Source of the DNA: Natronoplasma sp964602715
Lineage (GTDB): Archaea; Thermoplasmatota; Thermoplasmata; Halarchaeoplasmatales; Halarchaeoplasmataceae
Direction of reading: 5' to 3'
Assembly (NCBI GenBank): GCA_964602715.1
Contig: CAZRSB010000024.1
Span: forward strand, 1 to 25,982
Length of the DNA: 25,982 bases
In this document: in pieces, positions 1 to 6,810 of the stretch
How the letters are laid out: each line of letters begins with the position of its first letter
Position numbering within the stretch: the first letter of the stretch is position 1
Notes under the pieces: generated by a model
The model's database searches: none
The model's input: only the letters and a program-made list of their open reading frames with translations
Told to the model about the DNA's origin: nothing
Translations under genes and position numbers: made by a program

Positions 1-45
1 ATCGGGCTGTATCCTCTCCCTAAAGGAAGAGGTCTTAGCCCTGAT
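1..45. repeat. Long imperfect hairpin at window edge
   Basis: Nested inverted repeats can be read directly. An inner stem pairs 13-20 with 25-32 (one mismatch, loop TAAA). An outer stem pairs GGGCT at 4-8 with AGCCC at 37-41, and ATC at 1-3 can pair with GAT at 43-45. The minus-strand reading CCTCTTCCTTTAGGGAGAGG resembles the sequence at 794-812 and the subterminal hairpins seen at ends of IS200/IS605 elements. It may instead be the terminator or 3' end of an RNA or gene lying outside the window. The structure is certain; its role is not. Confidence 0.45.
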
Positions 46-51
46 TAGAGA

Positions 52-66
52 TAAAATAAATTTATA
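52..66 (+). promoter_or_regulatory. TATA-like element for the 105-755 gene
   Basis: The AT-rich stretch with TTTATA centred near 62 would place a transcript start near 86-90. The ATG at 105 is the first start codon after it that opens a long frame; the ATG at 96 meets a stop after two codons. Assigned from spacing alone. Confidence 0.4.
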
Positions 67-104
67 CCAGTATAGGGTTCAAATGGTAAAGAGAGATGAT
101 TTAG

Positions 105-755
105 ATGTATAATATTGTTTATCAACATCTTATAGGCTTCATGATTGGAATTGTCGGTGGTGGAATCTTAGGGTACTACTATGGTATTAGAATGGGGGAG
201 TTTCCAGTATTCCATATCGCTATTCTTGCGGCAGCGGTAACTGGTTTATTTGTGATCCCCTTAACAGAATCCGCTTTCCTCGTTGGAGGTTTGAGTGGAG
301 TTGCCATGGTTGCTTTGGTAACTTATTTATATACTCTTTCTAGAGATAAGGAGTTTGATTCAGGATTTCTTTGGATGATAATTTTGGGACCTGTTTTCTC
401 GATCGTTCCACTTTGGTTGTCGGGGCTCTTTTGGCATATGGGTGGAGATGTTGTGGCTGCATATATAGGAATATTTATTGGATTATTGTTTGGGCTTATA
501 GTTGGAGGAGTAAGAGATGAACAACCCGTTACTCTAAACCGATTTATTGTAGCCAAAATTGTAGCTGTTGTTATCGCGATATTATGGGTGCTATTTTTAA
601 TGGGTAGGATTCCTGGTGATGAGATGGATGCGTTTTGTCTTCTATTGGCTCCTACGGTATTGATCATCTTGTTATTCATCAATATGGGTAGAGGAGCAGT
701 TACCCTTCGCGATGAAACAGATGACTCACCAGACAGATTCGGCGAATCATTTTGA
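105..755 (+). CDS. Polytopic membrane protein, unknown function
   Basis: A 216-residue, strongly hydrophobic protein with roughly six or seven predicted membrane segments: about residues 9-27, 35-52, 56-76, 88-108, 115-137, 150-168 and 175-193. Several are rich in Gly (GIVGGGILGYYYG at 16-28). The tail is short and acidic (ETDDSPDRFGESF). I do not recognise a family, and there are no catalytic motifs or conserved charged residues within helices that point to a transporter class. The start is the ATG at 105, preceded by a TATA-like element near 62. No gene lies close enough to form an operon. Similar hairpin sequences lie on both sides (1-45 and 789-812) in opposite orientation, which raises the possibility of past transposon activity around it. 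That is inference. Confidence 0.7.
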   Translation: MYNIVYQHLIGFMIGIVGGGILGYYYGIRMGEFPVFHIAILAAAVTGLFVIPLTESAFLVGGLSGVAMVALVTYLYTLSRDKEFDSGFLWMIILGPVFSIVPLWLSGLFWHMGGDVVAAYIGIFIGLLFGLIVGGVRDEQPVTLNRFIVAKIVAVVIAILWVLFLMGRIPGDEMDAFCLLLAPTVLIILLFINMGRGAVTLRDETDDSPDRFGESF

Positions 756-788
756 ATCTACTAAATTGAATTTAGAGACGGATAGACA

Positions 789-812
789 GAAGCCCCTCTC
801 CGTTTAGGGAAG
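789..812 (+). repeat. IS605-end-like motif, degenerate
   Basis: The sequence begins GAAGCCCC, then CTCTCCGTTTAGGGAAG, with a short stem of CCCT (794-797) and AGGG (806-809). A GAAGCCCC segment followed by a short hairpin ending in GGG is typical of the right end of many archaeal IS200/IS605 (tnpB) elements. The core matches the reverse complement of 13-32 at most positions. Only a 4-bp stem survives, so if it is an element end it is decayed. No tnpB lies immediately upstream. Confidence 0.3.
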
Positions 813-964
813 TAGATGAACCCGCAGGAAGAGATTTTCCACTCTTACTCTACAAGTCTGCTTCTCGTGTTGACACTTACTAGATTTATCTATTTTGTTC
901 TGTTACAACCGCTGTGTTGATGATATAAAGTGGAAGACGCAACTTTGAGGAATAAATTCCCCTT

Positions 965-1382
965 GATCGCAAAATTGAATATGAGAATGGAAGAATGTTA
1001 ATCCGTTTGTTATCGTTGAGTTAAGTGGAAGATCCTCCACACTAGCGAATCAAATGAAAAAGTGAACAAAATTTAGTAAAAAGTAGAAGATTATTTTGTA
1101 GATACATGTCTCAAATGAAAGTAAAACTTTCCAAACGAGGGTTTTCTACATAACTGAAATAGCGAAACCTCTCTTATATTTAGCTGCCCACCGCAGTAAC
1201 TTCCTTTACCACTGCACAACAATGCAGTTCAGGCACAAAGAAGGAGGACCAGATCAACTAGAACTCAACATATCCTCCATTTCTGCTTCAGCATATTTTC
1301 TTTCATATCTTAAAGGTACCTTTCCTTTTTAACACGGTTTCGAATTTTAGGGATATCCGATAGGGACTGATGTTTTTAATAT
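965..1382 (+). pseudogene. tnpB: Decayed tnpB (IS200/IS605 OrfB) relic
   Basis: No frame is open, but short peptides in TnpB order appear on the plus strand in shifting frames. At 965-997: DRKIEYENGRM, like the helix before the RuvC glutamate. At 1006-1032: FVIVELSGR, like the IVxEDLxGIR motif with Asp lost. At 1208-1249: TTAQQCSSGTKKED, like the TSQxCSxCGTK zinc-finger half with the second Cys codon missing. Near 1333-1345: HGFEF, like CGFE. At 1359-1367: DRD, with VFNI one base out of frame at 1371-1382, like DRDxNAAxNI. The distance from Glu to first Cys (about 68 codons) fits the family; Cys to DRD (about 45 codons) is somewhat long. The N-terminal half is not recognisable. It rests on weak matches read by eye. 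Confidence 0.4.
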
Positions 1383-1633
1383 CACAAAATAGGATGTGTA
1401 TGGCCGAGATAGATATCGACTCGGACCTGAGAAATAGCAAATTGGTTACTAAAGCTTACTAGTTTTCAAAGTAGAGTTTAAATATGAAGAAGAAACAAAC
1501 ATACAGGGATCTTCTTGATTTCTCCATCTCTATCCAGCTTGTCTTTTGTCAGCATGTAAGTTTCACTCTATGGGGATTACATGAGATGTTTCAGTTAGTA
1601 TGATAGAAATTCCAGGCTAAGATATTGATGTAT

Positions 1634-1671
1634 GTCTCCTGTGATTCAAATAATTGGCTACGATAGGAGAC
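1634..1671. repeat. Perfect 7-bp inverted repeat, 24-nt loop
   Basis: GTCTCCT at 1634-1640 is exactly complementary to AGGAGAC at 1665-1671. It lies in the gene-poor stretch, about 170 bases ahead of the moaE-like gene. It could be a structured RNA, a protein-binding site or a chance repeat. No T-tract follows, so it is not an obvious terminator. Confidence 0.3.
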
Positions 1672-1806
1672 GCAAGTAGAAAGGTAAGTTTAATATATGT
1701 CATTTAGAATCATAAAACTGATAGTTCCTCTAAACACAAGTAAACAGATCAACTGGGATTTATTTTCTATAATTAAAAAATAAATGTATTTAGTCACTTA
1801 TGACAA

Positions 1807-1818
1807 CTCTTATATAAC
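1807..1818 (+). promoter_or_regulatory. TATA box of the moaE-like gene
   Basis: CTTATATAAC is centred near 1812. Twenty-five to thirty bases downstream gives transcription starting near 1838-1842, just before the ATG at 1845. The transcript would be nearly leaderless. This argues against the in-frame TTG at 1836 as the start. Confidence 0.6.
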
Positions 1819-1844
1819 CATCTTTCGTTAATCACTTGAAAGCG

Positions 1845-2306
1845 ATGAAAAGTAAGATCATATTAGGTGAAGAGGATTTCAATCTAGAGGACTTGAAGGA
1901 GAAGGTAGTAGAAGATGATACTAGTGCGGTAGTAACTTACAGTGAAGTAGTTAAAAAAGAGAGGGAAGGTGTAAATGTTTCTCATCTTGAAGTCAGGATA
2001 TATGAAGGGATGTCTCGAAATGAGATGAAAAGAGTAAAAGATGAAACTATCAAAAACTTTGATATTAACAAAGTGATCATAGTTCAGAGGATAGGGATAG
2101 TTGAGGCGGGTGAGAATGAGATGGGGATTATAGTTAGTGCTCCGGAAAAAGATGATGCCTTAGAAGCATTACTTAGTTGTTTGGAAACTTATGAGACTTA
2201 CGTCCCGTTCTGGAAGAAAGAAACCACTGTTGACGGTAAAGCACATTGGGTACAAGAGGCTGATGAGCTACACAGCTTGTACAATCGAATGGTCAAGTGG
2301 ATTTAA
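1845..2306 (+). CDS. MoaE-family protein lacking the conserved catalytic Lys
   Basis: A 153-residue homologue of MoaE, the large subunit of molybdopterin synthase, which with MoaD-thiocarboxylate adds sulfur to cPMP in molybdenum cofactor synthesis. The fold-wide alignment is clear: SAVVTY near residue 27, VQRIG near 82, and VPFWKKE then DGKAHWV toward the C-terminus, close to the usual length of 140-155. Against E. coli MoaE as I recall it, Lys119 falls on Glu (codon GAG at 2193-2195), His103 on Gln, and Arg39 on Lys; Lys126 is kept in FWKK. Lys119 is needed for activity in E. coli, so this protein may be a degenerate or repurposed paralogue. No moaD, moaA or moaC lies nearby. The ATG at 1845 is chosen because the TATA box at 1812 makes it near-leaderless. 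Confidence 0.8.
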   Translation: MKSKIILGEEDFNLEDLKEKVVEDDTSAVVTYSEVVKKEREGVNVSHLEVRIYEGMSRNEMKRVKDETIKNFDINKVIIVQRIGIVEAGENEMGIIVSAPEKDDALEALLSCLETYETYVPFWKKETTVDGKAHWVQEADELHSLYNRMVKWI

Positions 2307-2349
2307 AAGAGTTTGAGGTTTACATCTCTCTCCTTGTAGTAGACTCTTT
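2306..2349. terminator. Possible 3' hairpin after the moaE-like gene
   Basis: AAAGAGT overlapping the stop codon (2306-2312) is complementary to ACTCTTT at 2343-2349, with a 30-nt loop. It lies between two convergent genes. The long loop makes it weak as an intrinsic terminator. Confidence 0.25.
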
Positions 2350-2419
2350 GTCAATATTCTTTGATCTAGTAGATGCTAACGCTAGTTAAAAAAGAAAGAT
2401 AAAATATTATAATTTGATT

Positions 2420-3583
2420 TCAGTTCAAGAAATTTTTTATTAGCACAACTGGAGTACCAGCGTCAGATGAGCCACTAACTAAATCTGCTAGACTTCCTAA
2501 AATGTCCTCCATCTTCCTTGGTGTCGTTCCTTCCTTTTCCATGGAATTTTCTGATTTTGTCTCACTTTTTTTTCTTTCAAGGATTTTTTCGATTTCTTCC
2601 GGTTTTTTATCCTCTTCTCTATAGTATTTATCAGCTAGATATTTGTATTTCACGCCTCTACGAAAGTGATCTAGTCCATTGGTCGCTGCTACGACTGGCC
2701 TTGGATCAGCTAGTTCATAGATTCCTGATGTGGGATCTTTATAAGCGCCGTCACCATATATGATCACTTCTATATCTATACCTAATCCATCTTTCACTTT
2801 ATTCTGTATCTCTTGTACAACCTTTTCACCATCTCTCGGAGCTAATTTTAAATGACCTTCACTGGACATATTGCTTCCCAAAAGTCCCCATTTTGAATAG
2901 ACCTCACCTTCGGTACAAACGTCATCTAGAGTTACACAATTTTCAAATTTTTCCTTTATTGAACATTTAGTTTTTTCTTTTGAGTGTATGTCTGCTGCTA
3001 TGACACCGTCTGGATCATATTTTAGGATGTCCTTTTCTTTGTTAGATAGTATTATTTTAGCTTCTGCTCCCACATTTTCGATTATTTCCTGATAATATCT
3101 GAGGTAGTCCACTTCGGTTATAGGATGTTTGCATTCCTCACCCCCGATATCTTCCATCGTGATCAGATCTTTCCCGATTTTTTCAGCTAGCTCAGGCGGA
3201 ATAACCTGATTACCAACCTCATCATCTGGGAAAGGAAACTGAACGATCACTTCTCCATGATTTACGGCTCTCGCTATAGCTTCTAAAATCATTGAAAATC
3301 GGTTCCGACTAGTTATGGGGTAAACAACACCTATCCTGCTTTTCTTTTCTAGAGAAAGAGCTTCTTTTAAAATCTTGGCGACCTCATCCACTTTGATATA
3401 ATTGTTTTGAGCCCTCGCCACGACAGATTCAGTCACACATATTATATCTCCATCATCAAGTAGATCGTCGTCATGGACGTATTTCACAGACTCATAGACT
3501 TCTTGTACAATATCAGTTTCTGGAGTGATCACTCCCATCTTTAATCCCATAGCGGCTGGTCCCACGTAATCCGGCAGTTTCAT
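2420..3583 (-). CDS. CofE-like (F420-0:L-glutamate ligase family) protein
   Basis: A 387-residue member of the F420_ligase family. CofE proper adds glutamates to coenzyme F420-0 using GTP. Visible family signatures are DGDIICVTESVVARAQ near residue 47 (the GDVlvVaqKvvSkaeG segment), a metal-site-like EGHLKLAP, and GDGAYKDPTSGIYELADP near 275-292. It is longer than canonical CofE (about 250 residues). It resembles instead the roughly 390-residue homologues also found in organisms that do not make F420, so the substrate is open. The tail is charged (EKILERKKSETKSENSMEKE) and probably flexible. The ATG at 3583 is preferred over an in-frame start 90 bases upstream because GGAGAG lies 7 bases ahead of it. 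The gene is divergent from alba and convergent with the moaE-like gene. Confidence 0.7.
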   Translation of the reverse strand: MKLPDYVGPAAMGLKMGVITPETDIVQEVYESVKYVHDDDLLDDGDIICVTESVVARAQNNYIKVDEVAKILKEALSLEKKSRIGVVYPITSRNRFSMILEAIARAVNHGEVIVQFPFPDDEVGNQVIPPELAEKIGKDLITMEDIGGEECKHPITEVDYLRYYQEIIENVGAEAKIILSNKEKDILKYDPDGVIAADIHSKEKTKCSIKEKFENCVTLDDVCTEGEVYSKWGLLGSNMSSEGHLKLAPRDGEKVVQEIQNKVKDGLGIDIEVIIYGDGAYKDPTSGIYELADPRPVVAATNGLDHFRRGVKYKYLADKYYREEDKKPEEIEKILERKKSETKSENSMEKEGTTPRKMEDILGSLADLVSGSSDAGTPVVLIKNFLN

Positions 3584-3605
3584 AATATTTCTCTCCAATT
3601 CGGTA

Positions 3606-3630
3606 CAGGGAGGTCTCAAAAATATAAAAA
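3606..3630 (-). promoter_or_regulatory. TATA-like element for the CofE-like gene
   Basis: On the minus strand an AATTTTTTTATATTTTT stretch lies about 30-40 bases ahead of the ATG at 3583, leaving a short leader that carries the GGAGAG ribosome-binding site. It excludes the upstream in-frame start at 3673. Confidence 0.45.
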
Positions 3631-3734
3631 AATTTTGTTCTAAGAAGAAATTTTTTCCTCCTTGCTGACCCAAATAGTTAATACACCCTAGTTACTAGCA
3701 TAAGTTGCAATCAAAACAAAAAGAGGTTACAACC

Positions 3735-4016
3735 ATGGACGAAGAAAACACGATATTTGTCGGAAGTAAAGAAACTATGAGCTATGTGATGGCTCTGATG
3801 ACGCAGTTCAACAGCGGTAGTGAAGAAGCAGTAATAAAAGCTAGAGGTAGAGCCATAAGTAAAGCAGTCGATATTGCGGAAATCGCCAAGAATCGTTTCT
3901 TGGACAACGCCGAAATAACTGATATAATCACTGAAACTGAACAACTGGAGAACGATGAAGGCGGAGGAACAACTAACGTTTCGTCGATAGAAATTACAGT
4001 AAGGAACGTAAACTAA
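3735..4016 (+). CDS. albA: Alba chromatin protein
   Basis: A 93-residue Alba-family protein, a small dimeric DNA/RNA-binding protein that coats archaeal chromosomes and can bind structured RNA. The family pattern is complete: IFVGSKETMSYVMALMTQFN, then VIKARGRAISKAVDIAEIAK and NRF, then TTNVSSIEITV at the C-terminus. The Lys of the KARGRAISKAVD segment sits in the expected DNA-binding position. The normal Lys pair near the N-terminus (usually GKKP) is replaced by GSKE, so one of two basic residues is missing and a Glu is present; the acetylatable Lys may be altered. The start at 3735 is preferred over an in-frame start 30 bases upstream because GAGGT lies 7 bases ahead of it. Confidence 0.92.
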   Translation: MDEENTIFVGSKETMSYVMALMTQFNSGSEEAVIKARGRAISKAVDIAEIAKNRFLDNAEITDIITETEQLENDEGGGTTNVSSIEITVRNVN

Positions 4017-4051
4017 TATCAGAGCACTATAAAACTAGCCCAAACCACTTT

Positions 4052-5593
4052 TTATTTCTTTTCTATCATTTCTAATATCTCTGATGCTCTTTTTTGGATG
4101 CTTATCTCAGGATAGTTCAGTAAGTTGTGAAAAAGATCTACAGATCTATCATTGTAGATCCCCCTCTCAACTAAAACAGAAAATGTCATCAAAGTTCTCT
4201 CTTTTAAAGTGTCATTTTCTCTAAGCAAACATTCATTCAAAGGTTTGATCATACTTTCTTCAAATATTCCTTTTTCAGCCAAGTGTTTTAATGTAGACAC
4301 AGCTGAAATTTTGACATATACGTTCTTATCTTTTAATGCTCCTTCAATAGATTCAAGTATTTTTTTATCACAATCCTCTTCTATTACGATAAATTGGATG
4401 GTCTCTATTGCCCTTTCTCTTATCTTCTCTGCTTCATCATCTTCTAACATTTTACATAAAACTTCTACTGATTTTTCTGTGCAGAAGCCTTTCCCAGATA
4501 GAGTTTTTAAGGACAATATAGCCTTCATCCTAACTTCGTCATTTGGATCGTTAAGTTTGTCTGTAAGAATACTGATAGTTTCTTTTACTTTTATACCCTC
4601 TTTAGCGAGAAATGAGATGCCCTCGATACCTTTTTTTCTAAGGTCCAAATCATGAGAATTTACCAATTTTTTCAACTTCTGAAAGGAGCTTGGGTCGACG
4701 AGACCATTTTTGGCAAAAGAGATCAAGTTATCAATGGCAAAAATTTGCAACCTTTTTTTCTCAGTCAGGAGCATCTGATTTAAAGTTTTAATAGTTTTCC
4801 TCATATAGATTCCGTTATTTAAAGCCCCTTTCAGAGCCGAAGCTGCAGTTTCTCTAGTTTCTCTATCTATATCTCTCAGAAGATTATTCAACTTTTTCAA
4901 TACACATGTTATATCGATCTCCTCTTTTGCCATCAATTCGATAGTTTTTGCAGCGTTCTTTTTGACCTCTAAATCAGGATCATCCAACAATGGTTTTACA
5001 TATTCCACTGATTCCTCATCAATGAGTCCCTGAGATATCATACTCCTTAGAGTGTAAAGAGCAGCGTTCCTAACATCCTTGTCAGGATCATTCAAAACAT
5101 AGTGGAGTTTATTTAAAGTAGACTTTTTGCAAACGCCCTGTTCAGCAAGTGCTTCCAAAGCTCTTATACTGTTCCATCTAACATACTCATCTTTATCCTC
5201 TAATATCTTGTTCAACTTTTCAACAGATTCTGGGTCATAAACCCCTTTTTCTGCAAGAGCTCTTAGTGCTCTAGCGGCATTCCATCGGGCATACTCAGTT
5301 TCAGTCTCTAATAAAGAGTTAAGAGGAGTCAATGAAGACCTATCGTAAACACCGTTCTCCGCCAATTTATACAACACTTCAGCTGCGATCCATCTGATTT
5401 TTTTATCCTCATCTTGAAGAGCTTCGTTCAGGGGCTCAAGAGAAGATTCTTTGTAGACCTCTCTATCTGCCAATTCACTTAAAGCTTCAATAGCTCTTTC
5501 CCTTACCTTTTTATTTGAATGGGTAACAGCTTTGTTAAGAGCAGAAATGTTTTTGTTTTCTTTTAAATCTTCAATTGTAGGTATACAAATCAC
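4052..5593 (-). CDS. HEAT-repeat solenoid protein
   Basis: A 513-residue protein built almost entirely of HEAT-like repeats. I count 14 units of 36 residues (one is 37) on a pattern like SLxPLNxxLxDxDxxVRxxAxxALxxLAExGVYD. The lattice runs from about residue 14 to the C-terminus with no other domain, signal peptide or membrane segment. Such solenoids bind proteins or peptides; they also occur in PBS-lyase-type HEAT scaffolds, but the catalytic E/Z residues cannot be judged by eye. The start is a GTG at 5593. A TATA box (TTTATAT) lies about 30 bases upstream, so the mRNA is probably leaderless. The GTG lies inside AGGTGATTT, which looks like an SD, yet no ordinary start codon follows in frame at the right spacing. 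It diverges from the zinc-ribbon protein gene. Confidence 0.85.
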   Translation of the reverse strand: MICIPTIEDLKENKNISALNKAVTHSNKKVRERAIEALSELADREVYKESSLEPLNEALQDEDKKIRWIAAEVLYKLAENGVYDRSSLTPLNSLLETETEYARWNAARALRALAEKGVYDPESVEKLNKILEDKDEYVRWNSIRALEALAEQGVCKKSTLNKLHYVLNDPDKDVRNAALYTLRSMISQGLIDEESVEYVKPLLDDPDLEVKKNAAKTIELMAKEEIDITCVLKKLNNLLRDIDRETRETAASALKGALNNGIYMRKTIKTLNQMLLTEKKRLQIFAIDNLISFAKNGLVDPSSFQKLKKLVNSHDLDLRKKGIEGISFLAKEGIKVKETISILTDKLNDPNDEVRMKAILSLKTLSGKGFCTEKSVEVLCKMLEDDEAEKIRERAIETIQFIVIEEDCDKKILESIEGALKDKNVYVKISAVSTLKHLAEKGIFEESMIKPLNECLLRENDTLKERTLMTFSVLVERGIYNDRSVDLFHNLLNYPEISIQKRASEILEMIEKK

Positions 5594-5721
5594 CTGTCAC
5601 TTATGCCATGATATAATACATATAAATTTTTTTAGGCTCATTTCTAATCTTTGATTTCAATTATCTTTGTATAATTTCCGAAAGTGTTATATTGTTTTTC
5701 TTATGTCTTGATATTTAAAGA
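5594..5721. promoter_or_regulatory. Divergent promoter region, HEAT / zinc-ribbon genes
   Basis: This 128-base gap separates two divergent starts. On the minus strand TTTATATG near 5620-5626 sits about 29 bases ahead of the GTG at 5593. On the plus strand GTTATATTG near 5686-5694 sits about 32 bases ahead of the ATG at 5722. Both spacings suggest leaderless or very short leaders. Confidence 0.5.
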
Positions 5722-6798
5722 ATGAACACTCTACTACTCTTGCTCCTAAGCATCGCCATCTTCTTTGTAATCTCCTTGGCTGCATATTACTATCTAGAAA
5801 AGACGAAAGAAAAAAGGTTAAGAGCAGTAAAAAGAGAGAAGAAATTGTCATCAAAAGACGAGGCATATAATAGGCTCAAGACTGCAAAGCGAGCTACAGA
5901 GCTCATGCAACGTAGAGGTAAAAAAGTTAAACAAGCGAAAGATAAAATCACGAAAGCAGAGCAAGCCCTGCAGAAAGGAGATAGTTCTCAAGCTAAAAAA
6001 ATAACAAATGAAGTGAAGGAAGAACTTTCAAAAGCCCCAACTATCCAGGAAGACGAGGATTCATCTGACAAAGAGTTTAAAAAAGCATACACCGTTGATG
6101 AACTTGAGAGTTTAGATAAGAAAAGTGAGGAGAGCGCCAGTGAAAGGAGGAAAGAGATGGAGAAACAAAAAGAGATGTTGGAAAGCTTACCTGATAACTA
6201 TCTCGAATCTAAATTTGAGATAGAGGTTGCTAGAGATCTGTTACAAGAAGAACCAGATGAAGAGGCCGAAAGGTATTTTATAAAAGCTGAAAAGTGTTTC
6301 GAAGACGAAGATTATACAGAAGCATTGAGATATTCAATCAAGTGCAAAAAGACAATTAAAGGTGAAGATGCAGGATTGATTTCTGGTCAGGATATAGATA
6401 AAAAAAGTGGTCCCCCTAAAAAAATGCAGGAGAAGTTTCCTGATCTATTAGCAGAGGATGATGTAGGGAAATCATCCTACGTAGAGGAAGAGAAAGGATC
6501 TAAGGGAGAAGATAGAGCTGTTTTAAAAGCGGACGAAGTTGACAAAACTCCAAAGAAAGAGTGCCCAGGATGCGGATATAGGAGTAAAAAGGATGATACA
6601 TTTTGTCCAAAATGTGGTACCGAGTTGAATTCTTTGATAATATGTGGTGACTGTGGTAGTGAAAATGAAAGCTCTGATAGATTCTGTAGAAAATGTGGTT
6701 CATCTCTAGAAGAAACAGAAATGGTCTGTCCTGAGTGTGGAACAGAGGTCGAAGACGAAGATAAATTTTGTCCTGGCTGCGGTGTCAAATTTGATTGA
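5722..6798 (+). CDS. Membrane-anchored coiled-coil protein with three zinc ribbons
   Basis: A 358-residue protein of unknown role. Residues 3-23 are one hydrophobic segment followed by KTKEKR, suggesting an N-terminal anchor with the rest in the cytoplasm. Residues 25-130 are Lys/Glu-rich, heptad-like and probably coiled. Residues about 150-210 look like a short helical repeat (EEAERYFIKAEKCFEDEDYTEALRYSIKCKK), TPR-like. Three zinc ribbons follow with CxxC pairs at 281/284 and 295/298, 308/311 and 322/325, 336/339 and 350/353, running to the end. Archaeal zinc-ribbon tails are usually protein-interaction or adaptor modules. The gene is divergent from the HEAT-repeat protein, so the two may be co-regulated. 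Confidence 0.75.
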   Translation: MNTLLLLLLSIAIFFVISLAAYYYLEKTKEKRLRAVKREKKLSSKDEAYNRLKTAKRATELMQRRGKKVKQAKDKITKAEQALQKGDSSQAKKITNEVKEELSKAPTIQEDEDSSDKEFKKAYTVDELESLDKKSEESASERRKEMEKQKEMLESLPDNYLESKFEIEVARDLLQEEPDEEAERYFIKAEKCFEDEDYTEALRYSIKCKKTIKGEDAGLISGQDIDKKSGPPKKMQEKFPDLLAEDDVGKSSYVEEEKGSKGEDRAVLKADEVDKTPKKECPGCGYRSKKDDTFCPKCGTELNSLIICGDCGSENESSDRFCRKCGSSLEETEMVCPECGTEVEDEDKFCPGCGVKFD

Positions 6799-6810
6799 TT
6801 AGCAAATATT

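Larger units (their letters stand above)
756..1844. other. Gene-poor region of about 1.09 kb
   Basis: No intact reading frame with a plausible start and coding character is visible on either strand. The stretch holds an IS605-end-like motif (789-812), scattered tnpB-like peptide fragments in shifted frames (about 965-1382), a 7-bp perfect inverted repeat (1634-1671), and at its right edge the TATA box of the moaE-like gene. Elsewhere in this window genes are packed within tens of bases, so this gap fits decayed insertion DNA. Confidence 0.6.

Noticed and set aside
4191..4660. Plus-strand open frame opposite the HEAT gene
   Set aside because: Low-complexity Ser/Leu/Phe antisense product; the minus-strand 36-residue repeat lattice runs through it without a break.
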